DNA of 64,000 nt from Micromonospora siamensis (GCF_900090305.1 NZ_LT607751.1:5704001-5768000); one strand, 5' to 3'. Positions 46,877 through 55,156 are shown, counted from the stretch's first letter. Notes: generated by a model not told the origin, from the sequence alone. Numbers and translations are program-made.

Positions 46877-48544
46877 CTACATCCTCTCGGGGGCGGAGAC
46901 GCCGAGCAGGCGCAGGCCGTTGGCGATGACCGTGCGGGTGGCGTCGTTGAGCCAGAGCCGGGCGCGGTGCAGGTCGGTGACCTCCTCGTCACCCTGCGGC
47001 AGGACCCGGCAGTTGTCGTAGAACCGGTGGTAGGAGGCGGCCACGCTCTCCTCCAGGTAACGGGCCACCCGGTGCGGCTCGCGCAGCTCCGCCGCGGTGG
47101 CCACCACGGCGGGGAACTCGGCGAGCGCCTTGAGCAGCTCGTTCTCCTTGTCGTGGGAGAGCAGCTCGGGCTGGAAGTCGTCGGCCGCGCCCCGGGTCAG
47201 CCCCACCTCGGCGGCGTTGCGGGCGACGCCGGCGGTCCGAGCGGCGACGTACTGCACGTAGTAGACCGGGTTGTCGCGGGTGGCCCGGGTCCACAGCTCC
47301 ACGTCGATGTCGATCGGCGAGTCGCTGGAGTAGCGGGCCAGCGCGTAGCGGGAGGCGTCCACGCCGATCGCGTCGACCAGGTCCTCCAGGGTGACCACGG
47401 TGCCGGCCCGCTTGCTCATCCGCACCGGGGCGCCGTCGCGGACCAGATTGACCAGCTGGCCGATGAGGATCTCCAGGTTGCGCTCCGGGTCGTCGCCGAA
47501 GCAGGCGGCCATCGCCTTCATCCGGCCGATGTAGCCGTGGTGGTCGGCGCCCAGCATGATCACTACCCGCTCGAAGCCGCGCTCGCGCTTGTCGAGATAG
47601 TAGGCGCAGTCGGCGGCGAAGTAGGTCCACTCGCCGTTGGACTTGCGCAGCACCCGGTCCTTGTCGTCACCGAAGTCGGTGGTGCGCAGCCAGGTGGCGC
47701 CCTCGGACTCGTAGAGGTGCCCCTGCTCGCGGAGCCGGTTCAGGGCCAGGTCCAGCTCGCCCCGGTCGTGCAGGTCCTTCTCGTTGAAGTAGGTGTCGAA
47801 CTCCACCCCGAAGGCCTGAAGCGACGACTTGATCTCGGCGAACATCAGCGCGACGCCCTCGACCCGGAAGACCTCCTGGGCGGCGTCGTCGGTCAGCTCC
47901 AGCACGTCCGGGCGGATCCCGCGGACCGCCTCGGCGATCTCGGCGATGTACGCGCCGCCGTAGCCGTCCTCGGGGGCCGGCTCGCCCTTCGCGGCGGCCA
48001 GCAGCGACCGGGCGAACCGGTCGATCTGCGAGCCGGCGTCGTTGAAGTAATATTCCGTGCCCACGTCGGCGCCGGTGGCGCGGAGCAGCCGGCTCAGCGC
48101 GTCGCCGACGGCGGCCCAGCGGACCCCGCCGATGTGCACCGGGCCGGTCGGGTTCGCCGAGACGAACTCCAGGTTGATCTTCTCGCCGGCCAGCCGGTCG
48201 CTGCGGCCGTACCCGTCGCCGGCCTCCACGATCACCCGGGCCAGCTGCCCGGCGGCGGCCGCGTCGAGCCGGATGTTCAGGAAGCCCGGGCCGGCGATCT
48301 CCACCGACTTGATCCCCGGCGCCCGGCCGAGCTGCTCGGCGAGGCCGGCGGCCAGCTCGCGCGGGGGCACCCCGACCTTCTTGCTGAGCTGGAGCGCCAG
48401 GGTGGAGGCGTAGTCGCCGTGATCGGGGTTACGCGGGCGTTCCACGGCGGTGGTCTCCGGCAGCGCGGAACGGTCCAGCCCGCGCTCCGAGAAGACGGCA
48501 TGGGCTGCGGAGAGGACGACGTCGGCGAGTTCTGCAGGAGTCAC
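46877..48544 (-). CDS. argS: Arginyl-tRNA synthetase
   Basis: This 555-residue class Ia synthetase has an N-terminal tRNA-binding Add-1 domain, the HIGH-like [14 protein letters not shown] (about residue 131), a KMSKS-like [10 protein letters not shown], and the C-terminal DALR anticodon-binding domain. The start is GTG at 48544 with no Shine-Dalgarno, and a TAACAT box sits exactly 6 nt upstream, so a leaderless message is likely. It opens the argS-lysA-hom-thrC operon. A tRNA-Arg gene lies 2.6 kb away. Confidence 0.95.
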   Translation of the reverse strand: MTPAELADVVLSAAHAVFSERGLDRSALPETTAVERPRNPDHGDYASTLALQLSKKVGVPPRELAAGLAEQLGRAPGIKSVEIAGPGFLNIRLDAAAAGQLARVIVEAGDGYGRSDRLAGEKINLEFVSANPTGPVHIGGVRWAAVGDALSRLLRATGADVGTEYYFNDAGSQIDRFARSLLAAAKGEPAPEDGYGGAYIAEIAEAVRGIRPDVLELTDDAAQEVFRVEGVALMFAEIKSSLQAFGVEFDTYFNEKDLHDRGELDLALNRLREQGHLYESEGATWLRTTDFGDDKDRVLRKSNGEWTYFAADCAYYLDKRERGFERVVIMLGADHHGYIGRMKAMAACFGDDPERNLEILIGQLVNLVRDGAPVRMSKRAGTVVTLEDLVDAIGVDASRYALARYSSDSPIDIDVELWTRATRDNPVYYVQYVAARTAGVARNAAEVGLTRGAADDFQPELLSHDKENELLKALAEFPAVVATAAELREPHRVARYLEESVAASYHRFYDNCRVLPQGDEEVTDLHRARLWLNDATRTVIANGLRLLGVSAPERM

Positions 48545-48550
48545 CGAACC

Positions 48551-48556
48551 ATGTTA
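48551..48556 (-). promoter_or_regulatory. Candidate -10 (TAACAT) for leaderless argS
   Basis: On the minus strand TAACAT is followed by exactly 6 nt and then the GTG of argS, which places +1 on the start codon. The -35 is weak. Confidence 0.45.
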
Positions 48557-48641
48557 TCGGGGGTAGACTCGGGCACTCGGCGGCGACCCTGCGCGACATT
48601 TCGACCGCCACTCCCCTGACCGACCGACCTGACGAGGCACG

Positions 48642-49457
48642 ATGAGCATCAGCACCCCGGGCGGCCCGGAGCGCCGTCCGACCGTGGTCAGCACCGGCAA
48701 GAAGCCGGCGGCCGGCCGGCCCGCGGCTGCCGATCGGACGGCCAGGCCGGGCGCCGGGAAGGGCACCCCCCGGCAGGGCTCGGGCGGCAAGGGCCGCAAG
48801 CCGGTCACCCCGGTGAAGGTGAGCCAGGGCCGCTCCTGGGGGCCGATCGGGGTCATCGCCGCGGTCTGCCTGCTGGCCATCGGGATCATCGGTTACGGCG
48901 TGTACGCCTCGGTTCAGGGCTCCAAGCCGTGGGAGAAGCGGGCGGCCGACATCGACGGCGTCGTCGACTACCGCGCCAAGGACAAGGAGCTGGTCAAGGG
49001 CGGCAACCACCAGCAGGGCCCGATCAAGTACACGGTCCTCCCGCCGGTGGCCGGCCCGCACAACCCGGCCTGGCAGAACTGCATGGGCGACGTCTACGAC
49101 GCCCCGATCGCCAACGAGCACGCGGTGCACAGCCTGGAGCACGGCACGGTCTGGATCACCTACCGGCCCGACCTGCCCGCCGACCAGGTGGCCAAGCTCA
49201 AGGAGAAGGTCGTCGGCAAGGAGAAGCTGATGCTCAGCCCGTACGAGGGGCTGGACAAGCCGATCGCCCTGCAGGCCTGGGGCTACCAGCTCAAGGTCGA
49301 CAACGCCGACGACAAGCGGATCGACGAGTTCATCAAGACGCTGCGGGTGAACGCCTCGATCGAGGGCCCGAACGCGCTGTGCACCCAGGGCGTGACCGCC
49401 ACCGGCACCACGCCGCGGGACATGGGCGACCAGATGTCCGACCAGACCCAGGGCTGA
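48642..49457 (+). CDS. DUF3105 membrane-anchored protein
   Basis: This 271-residue protein has a basic Gly/Lys/Arg-rich cytoplasmic N terminus (about 60 residues), one membrane helix (IGVIAAVCLLAIGIIGYGVYA) and an extracytoplasmic DUF3105 domain with GPHNPAWQNCMGDVYDAPI and VHSLEHGTVWITYRP. The conserved His, Cys and Met residues could bind a metal, though function is unproven. It is 11 nt upstream of the DUF305 gene, and both are probably one operon. It is divergent from argS, and TAGACT at 48564 may be its -10. Confidence 0.9.
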   Translation: MSISTPGGPERRPTVVSTGKKPAAGRPAAADRTARPGAGKGTPRQGSGGKGRKPVTPVKVSQGRSWGPIGVIAAVCLLAIGIIGYGVYASVQGSKPWEKRAADIDGVVDYRAKDKELVKGGNHQQGPIKYTVLPPVAGPHNPAWQNCMGDVYDAPIANEHAVHSLEHGTVWITYRPDLPADQVAKLKEKVVGKEKLMLSPYEGLDKPIALQAWGYQLKVDNADDKRIDEFIKTLRVNASIEGPNALCTQGVTATGTTPRDMGDQMSDQTQG

Positions 49458-49468
49458 GGACGGAGATC

Positions 49469-50137
49469 ATGACGGCTCCCACCACGACGGCGAACGCGCC
49501 CGACGAGACCCCGGTCACCGGCTCCGCCGACCGGGCGTCCGCACGCCGCTTCGGCATCCTGGCGTTGGCCGCCGCCGTCGTGGTGGGGCTGCTCCTCGGG
49601 TACGCGGGCGGCCTGCTCACCCCGAAGCTCACCCGCCCGGGGGACACCTCCGCCGAGGCGGGCTTCGCCCGGGACATGACCACCCACCACTCCCAGGCGG
49701 TCGCCATGGGGCTGATGGCCTTCCAGAAGGGCACCGACCCGGAGGTACGCCAGATCGGCGTGGACATCGCCACCGGGCAGCAGGGCGAGATCGGCACCAT
49801 GCAGACCTGGCTGCGGTCCTGGGGGCTGGACCCGGCCGGTTCGGAGCCGGCGATGGCCTGGATGCCGGACGGCGCGGCCCTGGTCAAGAACGGGCTGATG
49901 CCCGGGATGGCCACCCCGGAGGAGATGACGAAGCTGGAGTCCGCCCAGGGGCGCGAGTTCGACGTCATGTTCCTGAACCTGATGATCCAGCACCACCTGG
50001 GCGGGGTGCACATGATCGACGGCATCCTGGACGCCGACGGCGACCCGGAGGTGGCCCGGGTGGCCCAGGTCATGAAGAACACCCAGCAGACCGACCTGGC
50101 CAACATGAACGCCGCGCTCAAGCGGCTGGGCGGCTGA
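49469..50137 (+). CDS. DUF305 (ferritin-like, His/Met-rich) protein
   Basis: This 222-residue protein has one N-terminal membrane helix (LALAAAVVVGLLLGYAGGLL). Its extracytoplasmic DUF305 domain has two characteristic helices, FARDMTTHHSQAVAMGLMA and NLMIQHHLGGVHMIDG. Paired HH plus Met residues on four-helix-bundle proteins suggest copper or other metal binding. The ATG at 49469 has GGAGATC upstream. It is co-transcribed with the DUF3105 gene and followed by a strong terminator. Confidence 0.92.
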   Translation: MTAPTTTANAPDETPVTGSADRASARRFGILALAAAVVVGLLLGYAGGLLTPKLTRPGDTSAEAGFARDMTTHHSQAVAMGLMAFQKGTDPEVRQIGVDIATGQQGEIGTMQTWLRSWGLDPAGSEPAMAWMPDGAALVKNGLMPGMATPEEMTKLESAQGREFDVMFLNLMIQHHLGGVHMIDGILDADGDPEVARVAQVMKNTQQTDLANMNAALKRLGG

Positions 50138-50156
50138 CCGCCCGCGTACGCCTGCC

Positions 50157-50191
50157 GAAGCCCGCATCCGGTCGACCCGGATGCGGGCTTC
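50157..50191 (+). terminator. Intrinsic terminator after the DUF3105-DUF305 operon
   Basis: Perfect 15-nt arms (50157-50171, 50177-50191) with a 5-nt loop are followed by GTCCCTTTT, a genuine T-rich tail on the plus strand. Confidence 0.85.
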
Positions 50192-50302
50192 GTCCCTTTT
50201 GGGAACTTCGTCGGCCTAGCGGCTTACAACCCATTGCACTGGTTGGAGACTTTTCTACCCACATATCGTGACCAGTTCTGATTCGGGCTCGTTGCCCAAG
50301 AC

Positions 50303-50998
50303 GTGGGGGTTGCACTCAGAGACGCACGGCGGTCGGTGACCAGTTGGTGCCGACGCCACACCATCGGCGGTGACGGGGCGGTGGCAGCCGTCCGTCGCGG
50401 ACAGCGGCAGGGCGAGCCGGGAACGCTCAGTCGCGAACAGGAACTCGAACTGATCGACACCCTGCGGGGCACCTACCCCGACGAGTTCGGCCTCGACGAG
50501 GAGCTCTGGACGCGACAGAGCCTCACCACGTTGATCCAGCGCCGGTTCGCCGAGGGGATGGAGGCCGGTGAGGTCGGGGCGTACCTGCGGGCCTGGGGGT
50601 TGGGCCCGCGCGAGCCCCGGGAGCGGGCCTGCGGCCTCTGCGTGGGCGCCGTCGAGCGCTGGGTGCGCCTGGAGTACCCGGCGATCACCCGGGCCGCCCA
50701 GGAACACCTCGCCGAGGTCTACTGGATCGGCCGGGTACGCCTGCGCGGCACCATGCCGGCCGCCGACGTCATCTCGGCCGTCTCGGCCCGGGGCCGGGTC
50801 CGGTTCATGATCACCACACCGTCGGTCGACCCGCCGCTCCCCCGCGACTTCGTGTTGCGGCTCAGCGGCGCCGAGGAGCGGACCGTGCACCTGATCGTGG
50901 ACGGCTCCTGGCCGAGGAACGAGTGGCCCCGCCGCCTCCCCCGCCGCATCGTCCTGCACCCCCTCCCCAGCTGCGGCCGCACCCTCGCCGCCGCCTGA
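50303..50998 (+). CDS. IS630-transposase-derived protein lacking the catalytic Asp
   Basis: This 231-residue protein follows the IS630/Tc1 transposase plan: end of the first HTH (SVTSWCRRHTIGGDGAV), a winged HTH (LWTRQSLTTLIQRRF, VGAYLRAWGLGP) and the start of the DDE domain (AVERWVRLEYPAI, then EVYW). Where IS630 enzymes usually read WGDE at the first catalytic Asp, this protein has WIGR (residues 141-144). The second Asp is kept in HLIVDG (Asp200), and the third acidic region is replaced by LPSCGRTLAAA. The frame is intact and the GC content is normal, suggesting a domesticated DNA-binding protein. The only start is GTG at 50303. Confidence 0.7.
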   Translation: MGVALRDARRSVTSWCRRHTIGGDGAVAAVRRGQRQGEPGTLSREQELELIDTLRGTYPDEFGLDEELWTRQSLTTLIQRRFAEGMEAGEVGAYLRAWGLGPREPRERACGLCVGAVERWVRLEYPAITRAAQEHLAEVYWIGRVRLRGTMPAADVISAVSARGRVRFMITTPSVDPPLPRDFVLRLSGAEERTVHLIVDGSWPRNEWPRRLPRRIVLHPLPSCGRTLAAA

Positions 50999-51010
50999 CC
51001 CCCACCCTCA

Positions 51011-51079
51011 CCCCGTCGATCATGAAGTTGGCGGCAGTAGAAGAGATCGACTTCGCCGTGAACTTCATGATCGACGGGT
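51011..51079. repeat. Palindromic intergenic repeat (GTCGATCATGAAGTT type)
   Basis: The arm CCCCGTCGATCATGAAGTT (51011-51029) is repeated inverted at about 51061-51079, with partial pairing inside (GGCGGC against GCCGTG) and a 19-nt loop. From memory this palindrome recurs between genes in Micromonospora genomes, like a REP or MITE-type element. It lies between the IS630-derived gene and the tRNA. The rest of 50999-51156 holds nothing I can identify. Confidence 0.65.
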
Positions 51080-51156
51080 CGGGGTGGGGCGGCGCGCGGG
51101 CGGGATACCGATTCGGAGTTCCGGGTGGGGGTTTGCTACTCTTCTCGGGTCGCTGA

Positions 51157-51231
51157 GCCCCCGTAGCTCAGGGGATAGAGCACCGCCCTCCGGAGGCGGG
51201 GGCGCAGGTTCGAATCCTGCCGGGGGCACCA
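51157..51231 (+). tRNA. tRNA-Arg (anticodon CCG)
   Basis: A full cloverleaf is visible: acceptor stem GCCCCCG/CGGGGGC, D stem GCTC/GAGC, anticodon stem CCGCC/GGCGG with loop CTCCGGA (anticodon CCG at 51190-51192), and T arm GCAGG-TTCGAAT-CCTGC. The 3' CCA is encoded. It decodes CGG, an abundant Arg codon in this GC-rich genome. Confidence 0.97.
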
Positions 51232-51239
51232 GACACGAG

Positions 51240-51262
51240 AGCCCGGGCCGCAGGCCCGGGCT
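51240..51262 (+). terminator. Terminator after tRNA-Arg
   Basis: AGCCCGGGCC and GGCCCGGGCT form a perfect 10-bp stem with a 3-nt loop, followed by TCTTCG, 8 nt after the tRNA. Confidence 0.75.
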
Positions 51263-51319
51263 TCTTCGTATCCGGGAACCTGTCCGCTCCCCGCCCCGGC
51301 GGGCAGCACCCCGAGCGGG

Positions 51320-52276
51320 TCAGCCGGCCTCGCGGCGGGCGCGGGCCCGCCGCTTGCCCTCGTGCATCGCCTGGACCCGGGCCACCGGAACGGTCCGGCC
51401 GTGCTCCACCAACTCGGCGGGGAGCCGCTGCGGCGCCGGCATCAGCTCCGCCCACGGATCCCGGTCGGTCACCAGCCCCGGCACGGTGGCGACGGTGAAG
51501 TCGGCCGGCGTGACCTCGCCCAGGTCGTCCCACGGCACCGGGAAGGACACCGGCAGCCCCGGCCGCAGCCGCGGGCTGTACGCGGCCACCACGGTCGCCG
51601 AGTACGCCCGGGTCGAGTCGACGAAGACCCGGCCACCGCGGTCCTCCTTGATGAAGGCGGTGGTGGCCGACGCCGGGTCGAGCCGCTCCGCGCGTACGGC
51701 GATCGCCCGGGTCGCGGCGGCCATCTCCTCCGCGGTCCCGCCCGCCACCGGCACGAAGACGTGCAGGCCCTTGGCGCCACTGGTCTTCACCGCACCGGTG
51801 AGACCGGAGTCGGCCAGCGCCTGCCGGACCAGCCGGGCGACCGCCACCGCCGCGGCGAACGAGTCCCCCTCGGGCGGGTCGAGGTCCAGCACCAGGTGGG
51901 TGGGGCGGTGCAGGTCCTCCACCGTGGCCAGGGTCGGGTGGTACTCCACCGACCGCTGGTTGGCGAACCAGAGCAGCGTCCGCCGGTCGTCGCAGAGGCC
52001 GTACGAGATCTCCCGGTGCGACGCCTCGGCCCAGACCGGCGTCCGGCGCACCCAGTCCGGGGTGTACTTCGGCAGGTTCTTCTGCATGAACGCCGGCTGG
52101 CCGGGGCGGACCCGGATCACCGACAGCGGCCGGTCGCGCAGCCCCGGCAGGATCCGGTCCCGGACGGTGTCCAGGTAGTCGACCAGCTGCCGCTTGGTCG
52201 CGTCCGCCACGTCGGACAGCGGCTGGTCGAGGCTGGTCAGCGCCACCCCGTCCCGGGTCTCGTCGGCTCCGCTCAT
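51320..52276 (-). CDS. LigD-type polymerase domain protein (stand-alone PolDom)
   Basis: This 318-residue protein consists of the primase-like polymerase domain of bacterial LigD only, without ligase or nuclease domains. The catalytic acidic motif is in LVLDLDPPEGDSF (about residue 130), followed by SGAKGLHVFVPV. LigD polymerases fill gaps with ribonucleotides during Ku-dependent end joining. No ku or ligase gene is in the window. The ATG at 52276 is chosen because it precedes the conserved domain; an upstream in-frame extension is Arg-rich filler. Confidence 0.9.
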   Translation of the reverse strand: MSGADETRDGVALTSLDQPLSDVADATKRQLVDYLDTVRDRILPGLRDRPLSVIRVRPGQPAFMQKNLPKYTPDWVRRTPVWAEASHREISYGLCDDRRTLLWFANQRSVEYHPTLATVEDLHRPTHLVLDLDPPEGDSFAAAVAVARLVRQALADSGLTGAVKTSGAKGLHVFVPVAGGTAEEMAAATRAIAVRAERLDPASATTAFIKEDRGGRVFVDSTRAYSATVVAAYSPRLRPGLPVSFPVPWDDLGEVTPADFTVATVPGLVTDRDPWAELMPAPQRLPAELVEHGRTVPVARVQAMHEGKRRARARREAG

Positions 52277-52318
52277 CCGCCCACCCTCCCGGCCCGCGCG
52301 CCGATGGTCAACCGATCC

Positions 52319-52361
52319 GGCGGCGCGGCGAACAGCTCCGCGGACTGCTCGCCGCGCCGCC
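52319..52361 (-). terminator. Hairpin after the PEP-mutase-like gene
   Basis: Perfect 13-nt arms (52319-52331 and 52349-52361) enclose a 17-nt loop. A second smaller stem (GCACCGG/CCGGTGC, 52372-52390) precedes it. Both lie between the mutase stop and the polymerase start. Confidence 0.6.
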
Positions 52362-52403
52362 GGCCTCGTCCGCACCGGGCCGGCCGGTGCCGAGCCGACC
52401 GGG

Positions 52404-53174
52404 TCAGTTCCCGGCGATGGCGTACGGGTTGTCGCCGTCCCGGACCGCGCCGATCATCCTGGTCAGATACCCCTTGGTGGTGTGGTACAGGCCGGCGCCG
52501 TAGCTGACCCGCGCCACGCCCAGCTTCGCCAGCTCGCCCGGAATGGGTCCGGCGCCCCGGGTCAAGACGTTGACCGGTGCGGCGACCGCCTCGACGAAAC
52601 GGTGGATCAGCTCCGGGTCGGCGAGGAAGATCGGGTAGACGCAGTCGGCCCCGGCCGCCAGGTAACGCCGGGCGCGGTCCACCGCGTCGTCGAGGACGTC
52701 ACGGTGGTCACCGGCCGTACGCAGGAAGACGTCGATCCGGGCGTTGACGACCAGGTCGGTGCCGGCCGCCGCCCGGAGCGCGGCGAGGAGGTCGGCCTGT
52801 TCCGCCGGGTCGACCAGCGCCCCGGTGCGCGGGTCGGAGTCCTCGATGTTGCAGCCGACCGCGCCGGTGGCGAGCAGCCGCTCGGCCAGTTCGCCCGGGC
52901 TCAGCCCGTACCCGCGCTCGATGTCGGCGGTGACCGGCACGTCGACGGCGGCGGCGATGCGGCCGATCGCGCCGAGCATCTCGGCGACCGGGGTGGCCTC
53001 CCCGTCGGCATGGCCGAGGGAGTCGGCCACCGCGCCACTGCTGGTGGCGACGGCCGCGAAGCCGGCCTGGACGACCGCCCGCGCCGAGCCGGCGTCCCAG
53101 GCGTTGGGCAGGATCAGCGGGTCGCCCGGTCGGTGCAGGGCGCGCAACGTGTTGGAGAGATCGGTCTGCGTCAT
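52404..53174 (-). CDS. Isocitrate lyase / PEP mutase superfamily enzyme
   Basis: This 256-residue TIM-barrel protein has LILPNAWDAGSARAVVQAGF, SSGAVADSLGHADGE, VPVTADIERGYG with the metal-binding Asp-Glu pair, and NIEDSDPRTG. It lacks the KKCG-type lyase signature of isocitrate lyase, so it falls in the PEP-mutase/oxaloacetate-hydrolase-like branch; the exact reaction is unknown. The ATG at 53174 fits the start of the conserved domain. It stands alone between the monooxygenase and LigD-like genes. Confidence 0.87.
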   Translation of the reverse strand: MTQTDLSNTLRALHRPGDPLILPNAWDAGSARAVVQAGFAAVATSSGAVADSLGHADGEATPVAEMLGAIGRIAAAVDVPVTADIERGYGLSPGELAERLLATGAVGCNIEDSDPRTGALVDPAEQADLLAALRAAAGTDLVVNARIDVFLRTAGDHRDVLDDAVDRARRYLAAGADCVYPIFLADPELIHRFVEAVAAPVNVLTRGAGPIPGELAKLGVARVSYGAGLYHTTKGYLTRMIGAVRDGDNPYAIAGN

Positions 53175-53259
53175 CGTCCCATTGTGGAGCCTCGACGAGC
53201 CGGGCACGAGGGCCGACTCGCCGAAGCCGGAGTGCGCCGAGGGCCGCGGCGGAGCGCGG

Positions 53260-54459
53260 TCACGCCTTGACCGGGGCCGCCCAGTCGATGTGGTGGTCGT
53301 AGAGCCAGGCCAGCGCAGCCCCGTCGTTGCGGGCGGTCAGCCGGGCGAAGATCGGCATGGCCAGGTCGCGGGCCAGCCGGCCGACCGGCCCGGGCACCTT
53401 GCTGCCGCTGACCCGCTTCCCCTGGGCCACCACCCGCTCGACCCGTCGCCGGCGCAGCTTCTCGTACGCCGCGAAGGCCGCCGGGACGTCGGGCAGGTCG
53501 CGCAGGCAGCGAGCCAGCTGAACGCCGTCCTCGAACGCCATGGCCGCCCCCTGTCCGGAGGAGGGCGCGGCGGTGTGCGCGGCGTCGCCGATGACGATCA
53601 TCCGGTCCCGGTGCCACACCGGCACCGACGGCAGGTCGTACGTCGGCCAGCCGTACTCGATCCGCTCGGTGTGGTCCAGGACGGCGAGGGCCGGGCCGGC
53701 GTCGCCGGCCAGCAGCGTCCGCAACCGGGCGCGGGCCTCGTCGTGCCCGATCGCGGCGAGCTGCTCCCGGGTCGGCTCGGTGGGCTGCGGCGGGTTGGCG
53801 AACCACCAGACCTCGTCGTCGCCGACCACCATCCAGCAGAAGAAGCAGCGCCGGCCGAAGAGCATGTGCATCACCCCGCGCTCGTCGGACAGGCGCAGCC
53901 CGCGGGCGAAGCCGCCGGCGTTGAGCAGCGGCACGTAGCGCGGCGCCGGGGCGGCCGGGTCGATCAGGGTACGGACCCGGGAGCGCAGCCCGTCGGCCCC
54001 GATCAGCAGATCGCCCTCGACCGTCCGGCCGTCGGCGAACCGGGCGAGCACCCCCGTGCCGCTCGCCTCGGCGTCGACCAGCCGGGCGCCGGGCACGATC
54101 GCCACGCCCCGGCGGACCGTCTCGTCCCGCAGGGCGCGGTAGAGGTCGGAGCGCCGCACCGTGCTGCTGCCGGCGCCCCGGGTCCGGGTGCCGCTGGTGC
54201 CGAACTCCCCCAGCTCGCGCCCGTGGTGGTTGTGCAGCGCCATCCGGGGCGTGGGATGGCCGAGCCCGCCGACCAGACCGTCCACCCCGACGGCGCGCAG
54301 CGCGTCGACCCCGTTGACCGAGAGGGTGAGGAAGGCGCCGACGCCGACGGCGTCCCGCTCGTACGCCTCGTAGACCGTCGCGTCGATGCCTGCGCGGTGC
54401 AGCGCCATGGCGGCGACCGGACCGGCCAGACCCCCGCCCACCACGATTGCCTTAGTCAT
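53260..54459 (-). CDS. FAD-dependent monooxygenase (PHBH-fold)
   Basis: This 399-residue flavoprotein has an N-terminal FAD-binding GGGLAGPVAAMALHRAGI, a central DG motif LLIGADGLRSRVR and a C-terminal GDAAHTAAPSSGQGAAMAFED that binds the flavin ribityl chain. Members hydroxylate aromatic or antibiotic substrates (TetX-like in organisation), but the substrate is not predictable. The ATG at 54459 is leaderless-looking: TATAGT ends 6 nt upstream. A 15-nt palindrome covers this -10 and the start codon. It is divergent from a PadR regulator that probably represses it. Confidence 0.9.
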   Translation of the reverse strand: MTKAIVVGGGLAGPVAAMALHRAGIDATVYEAYERDAVGVGAFLTLSVNGVDALRAVGVDGLVGGLGHPTPRMALHNHHGRELGEFGTSGTRTRGAGSSTVRRSDLYRALRDETVRRGVAIVPGARLVDAEASGTGVLARFADGRTVEGDLLIGADGLRSRVRTLIDPAAPAPRYVPLLNAGGFARGLRLSDERGVMHMLFGRRCFFCWMVVGDDEVWWFANPPQPTEPTREQLAAIGHDEARARLRTLLAGDAGPALAVLDHTERIEYGWPTYDLPSVPVWHRDRMIVIGDAAHTAAPSSGQGAAMAFEDGVQLARCLRDLPDVPAAFAAYEKLRRRRVERVVAQGKRVSGSKVPGPVGRLARDLAMPIFARLTARNDGAALAWLYDHHIDWAAPVKA

Positions 54460-54471
54460 AATATGACTATA
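54454..54471 (-). promoter_or_regulatory. Leaderless promoter -10 and palindromic operator
   Basis: TATAGT (54466-54471, minus strand) lies exactly 6 nt before the ATG of the monooxygenase gene. The perfect inverted repeat AGTCATA-A-TATGACT (54454-54468) overlaps both the -10 and the start codon. Binding of the neighbouring PadR repressor here would block polymerase. The -35 is weak. Confidence 0.6.
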
Positions 54472-54516
54472 CATAGAACAGGCAGTGGTCGACACCCGGT
54501 CACCTAAGGTGATGTC

Positions 54517-55119
54517 ATGGCCGCCCGCGCGCACCGCCGCTCCCCGCTGGCGATGATGGTGCTGGCCCTGCTGGTCGAGGAGCCGATGCACGCGTACCGG
54601 ATGCAGCAGCTGATCCGGCAGCGCGACAAGCAGGACGTGGTCAACGTCGCGCAGCGCAACAGCGTCTACCAGACGATCGACCGCCTGCACCGCGACGAGT
54701 TGATCCGCGTCGCGCACACCGCCCGCGAGGACCGCCGCCCCGAACGCACCGTCTACGCCCTCACCGAGCAGGGCCGGCGCACCCTCGACGGGTGGCTCGC
54801 CGAGGCGCTGGCCACTCCCGCCCGGGAGTTCCCCGAGTTCCCCGCCGCGCTCTCCTTCCTGCCGATCCTTCCGCCGGAGGAGGCCGTCCGGCAGCTCGAC
54901 CGGCGTGCCGGGACGCTGGCGGCCCGACTGGCGGAACGCGAGGCGGTGCTGGCGGCGGTGGACCTGCCCCGGCTCTTCCTGATCGAGGACGAATACCGGC
55001 TCGCCCTGCTCCGCACCGAGCTGGAGTGGGTACGCGCCGTGGTCGCCGAACTGCGGGCCGGCACGATCACCTGGTCCGGCGAGTGGCTCGCGGACTGGAC
55101 GGGCGGCGGCGAGAACTGA
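54517..55119 (+). CDS. PadR-family transcriptional regulator
   Basis: This 200-residue protein has an N-terminal winged HTH (LAMMVLALLVEEPMHAYRM, NSVYQTIDRLHRDELI and the wing RPERTVYALTEQGRR) and a C-terminal helical dimerisation/ligand part, the PadR-s2 plan. It is divergent from the monooxygenase gene with 57 nt between starts, holding the palindrome at 54454. It probably senses a toxic substrate of that enzyme. The start ATG has AAGGTG upstream. Confidence 0.92.
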   Translation: MAARAHRRSPLAMMVLALLVEEPMHAYRMQQLIRQRDKQDVVNVAQRNSVYQTIDRLHRDELIRVAHTAREDRRPERTVYALTEQGRRTLDGWLAEALATPAREFPEFPAALSFLPILPPEEAVRQLDRRAGTLAARLAEREAVLAAVDLPRLFLIEDEYRLALLRTELEWVRAVVAELRAGTITWSGEWLADWTGGGEN

Positions 55120-55156
55120 CCGGACGGCCGCTTGTGGCGAACACCACCGAAGTTCT

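Noticed and set aside
50303..50998. An active insertion sequence
   Set aside because: The first catalytic Asp and the third acidic region are missing, and no terminal inverted repeats or target duplications flank the gene. The nearby palindrome has a different structure.
51157..51319. tRNA-Arg as an integration site of a mobile island
   Set aside because: No integrase gene or direct repeat of the tRNA 3' end was seen on either side. The nearby transposase-like gene is of a family that does not target tRNA genes.
54466..54494. A full -35/-10 promoter for the monooxygenase gene
   Set aside because: Only the -10 is convincing. At 16-18 nt spacing the upstream hexamers do not resemble TTGACA, and TCGACC fits only with a 15-nt spacer.
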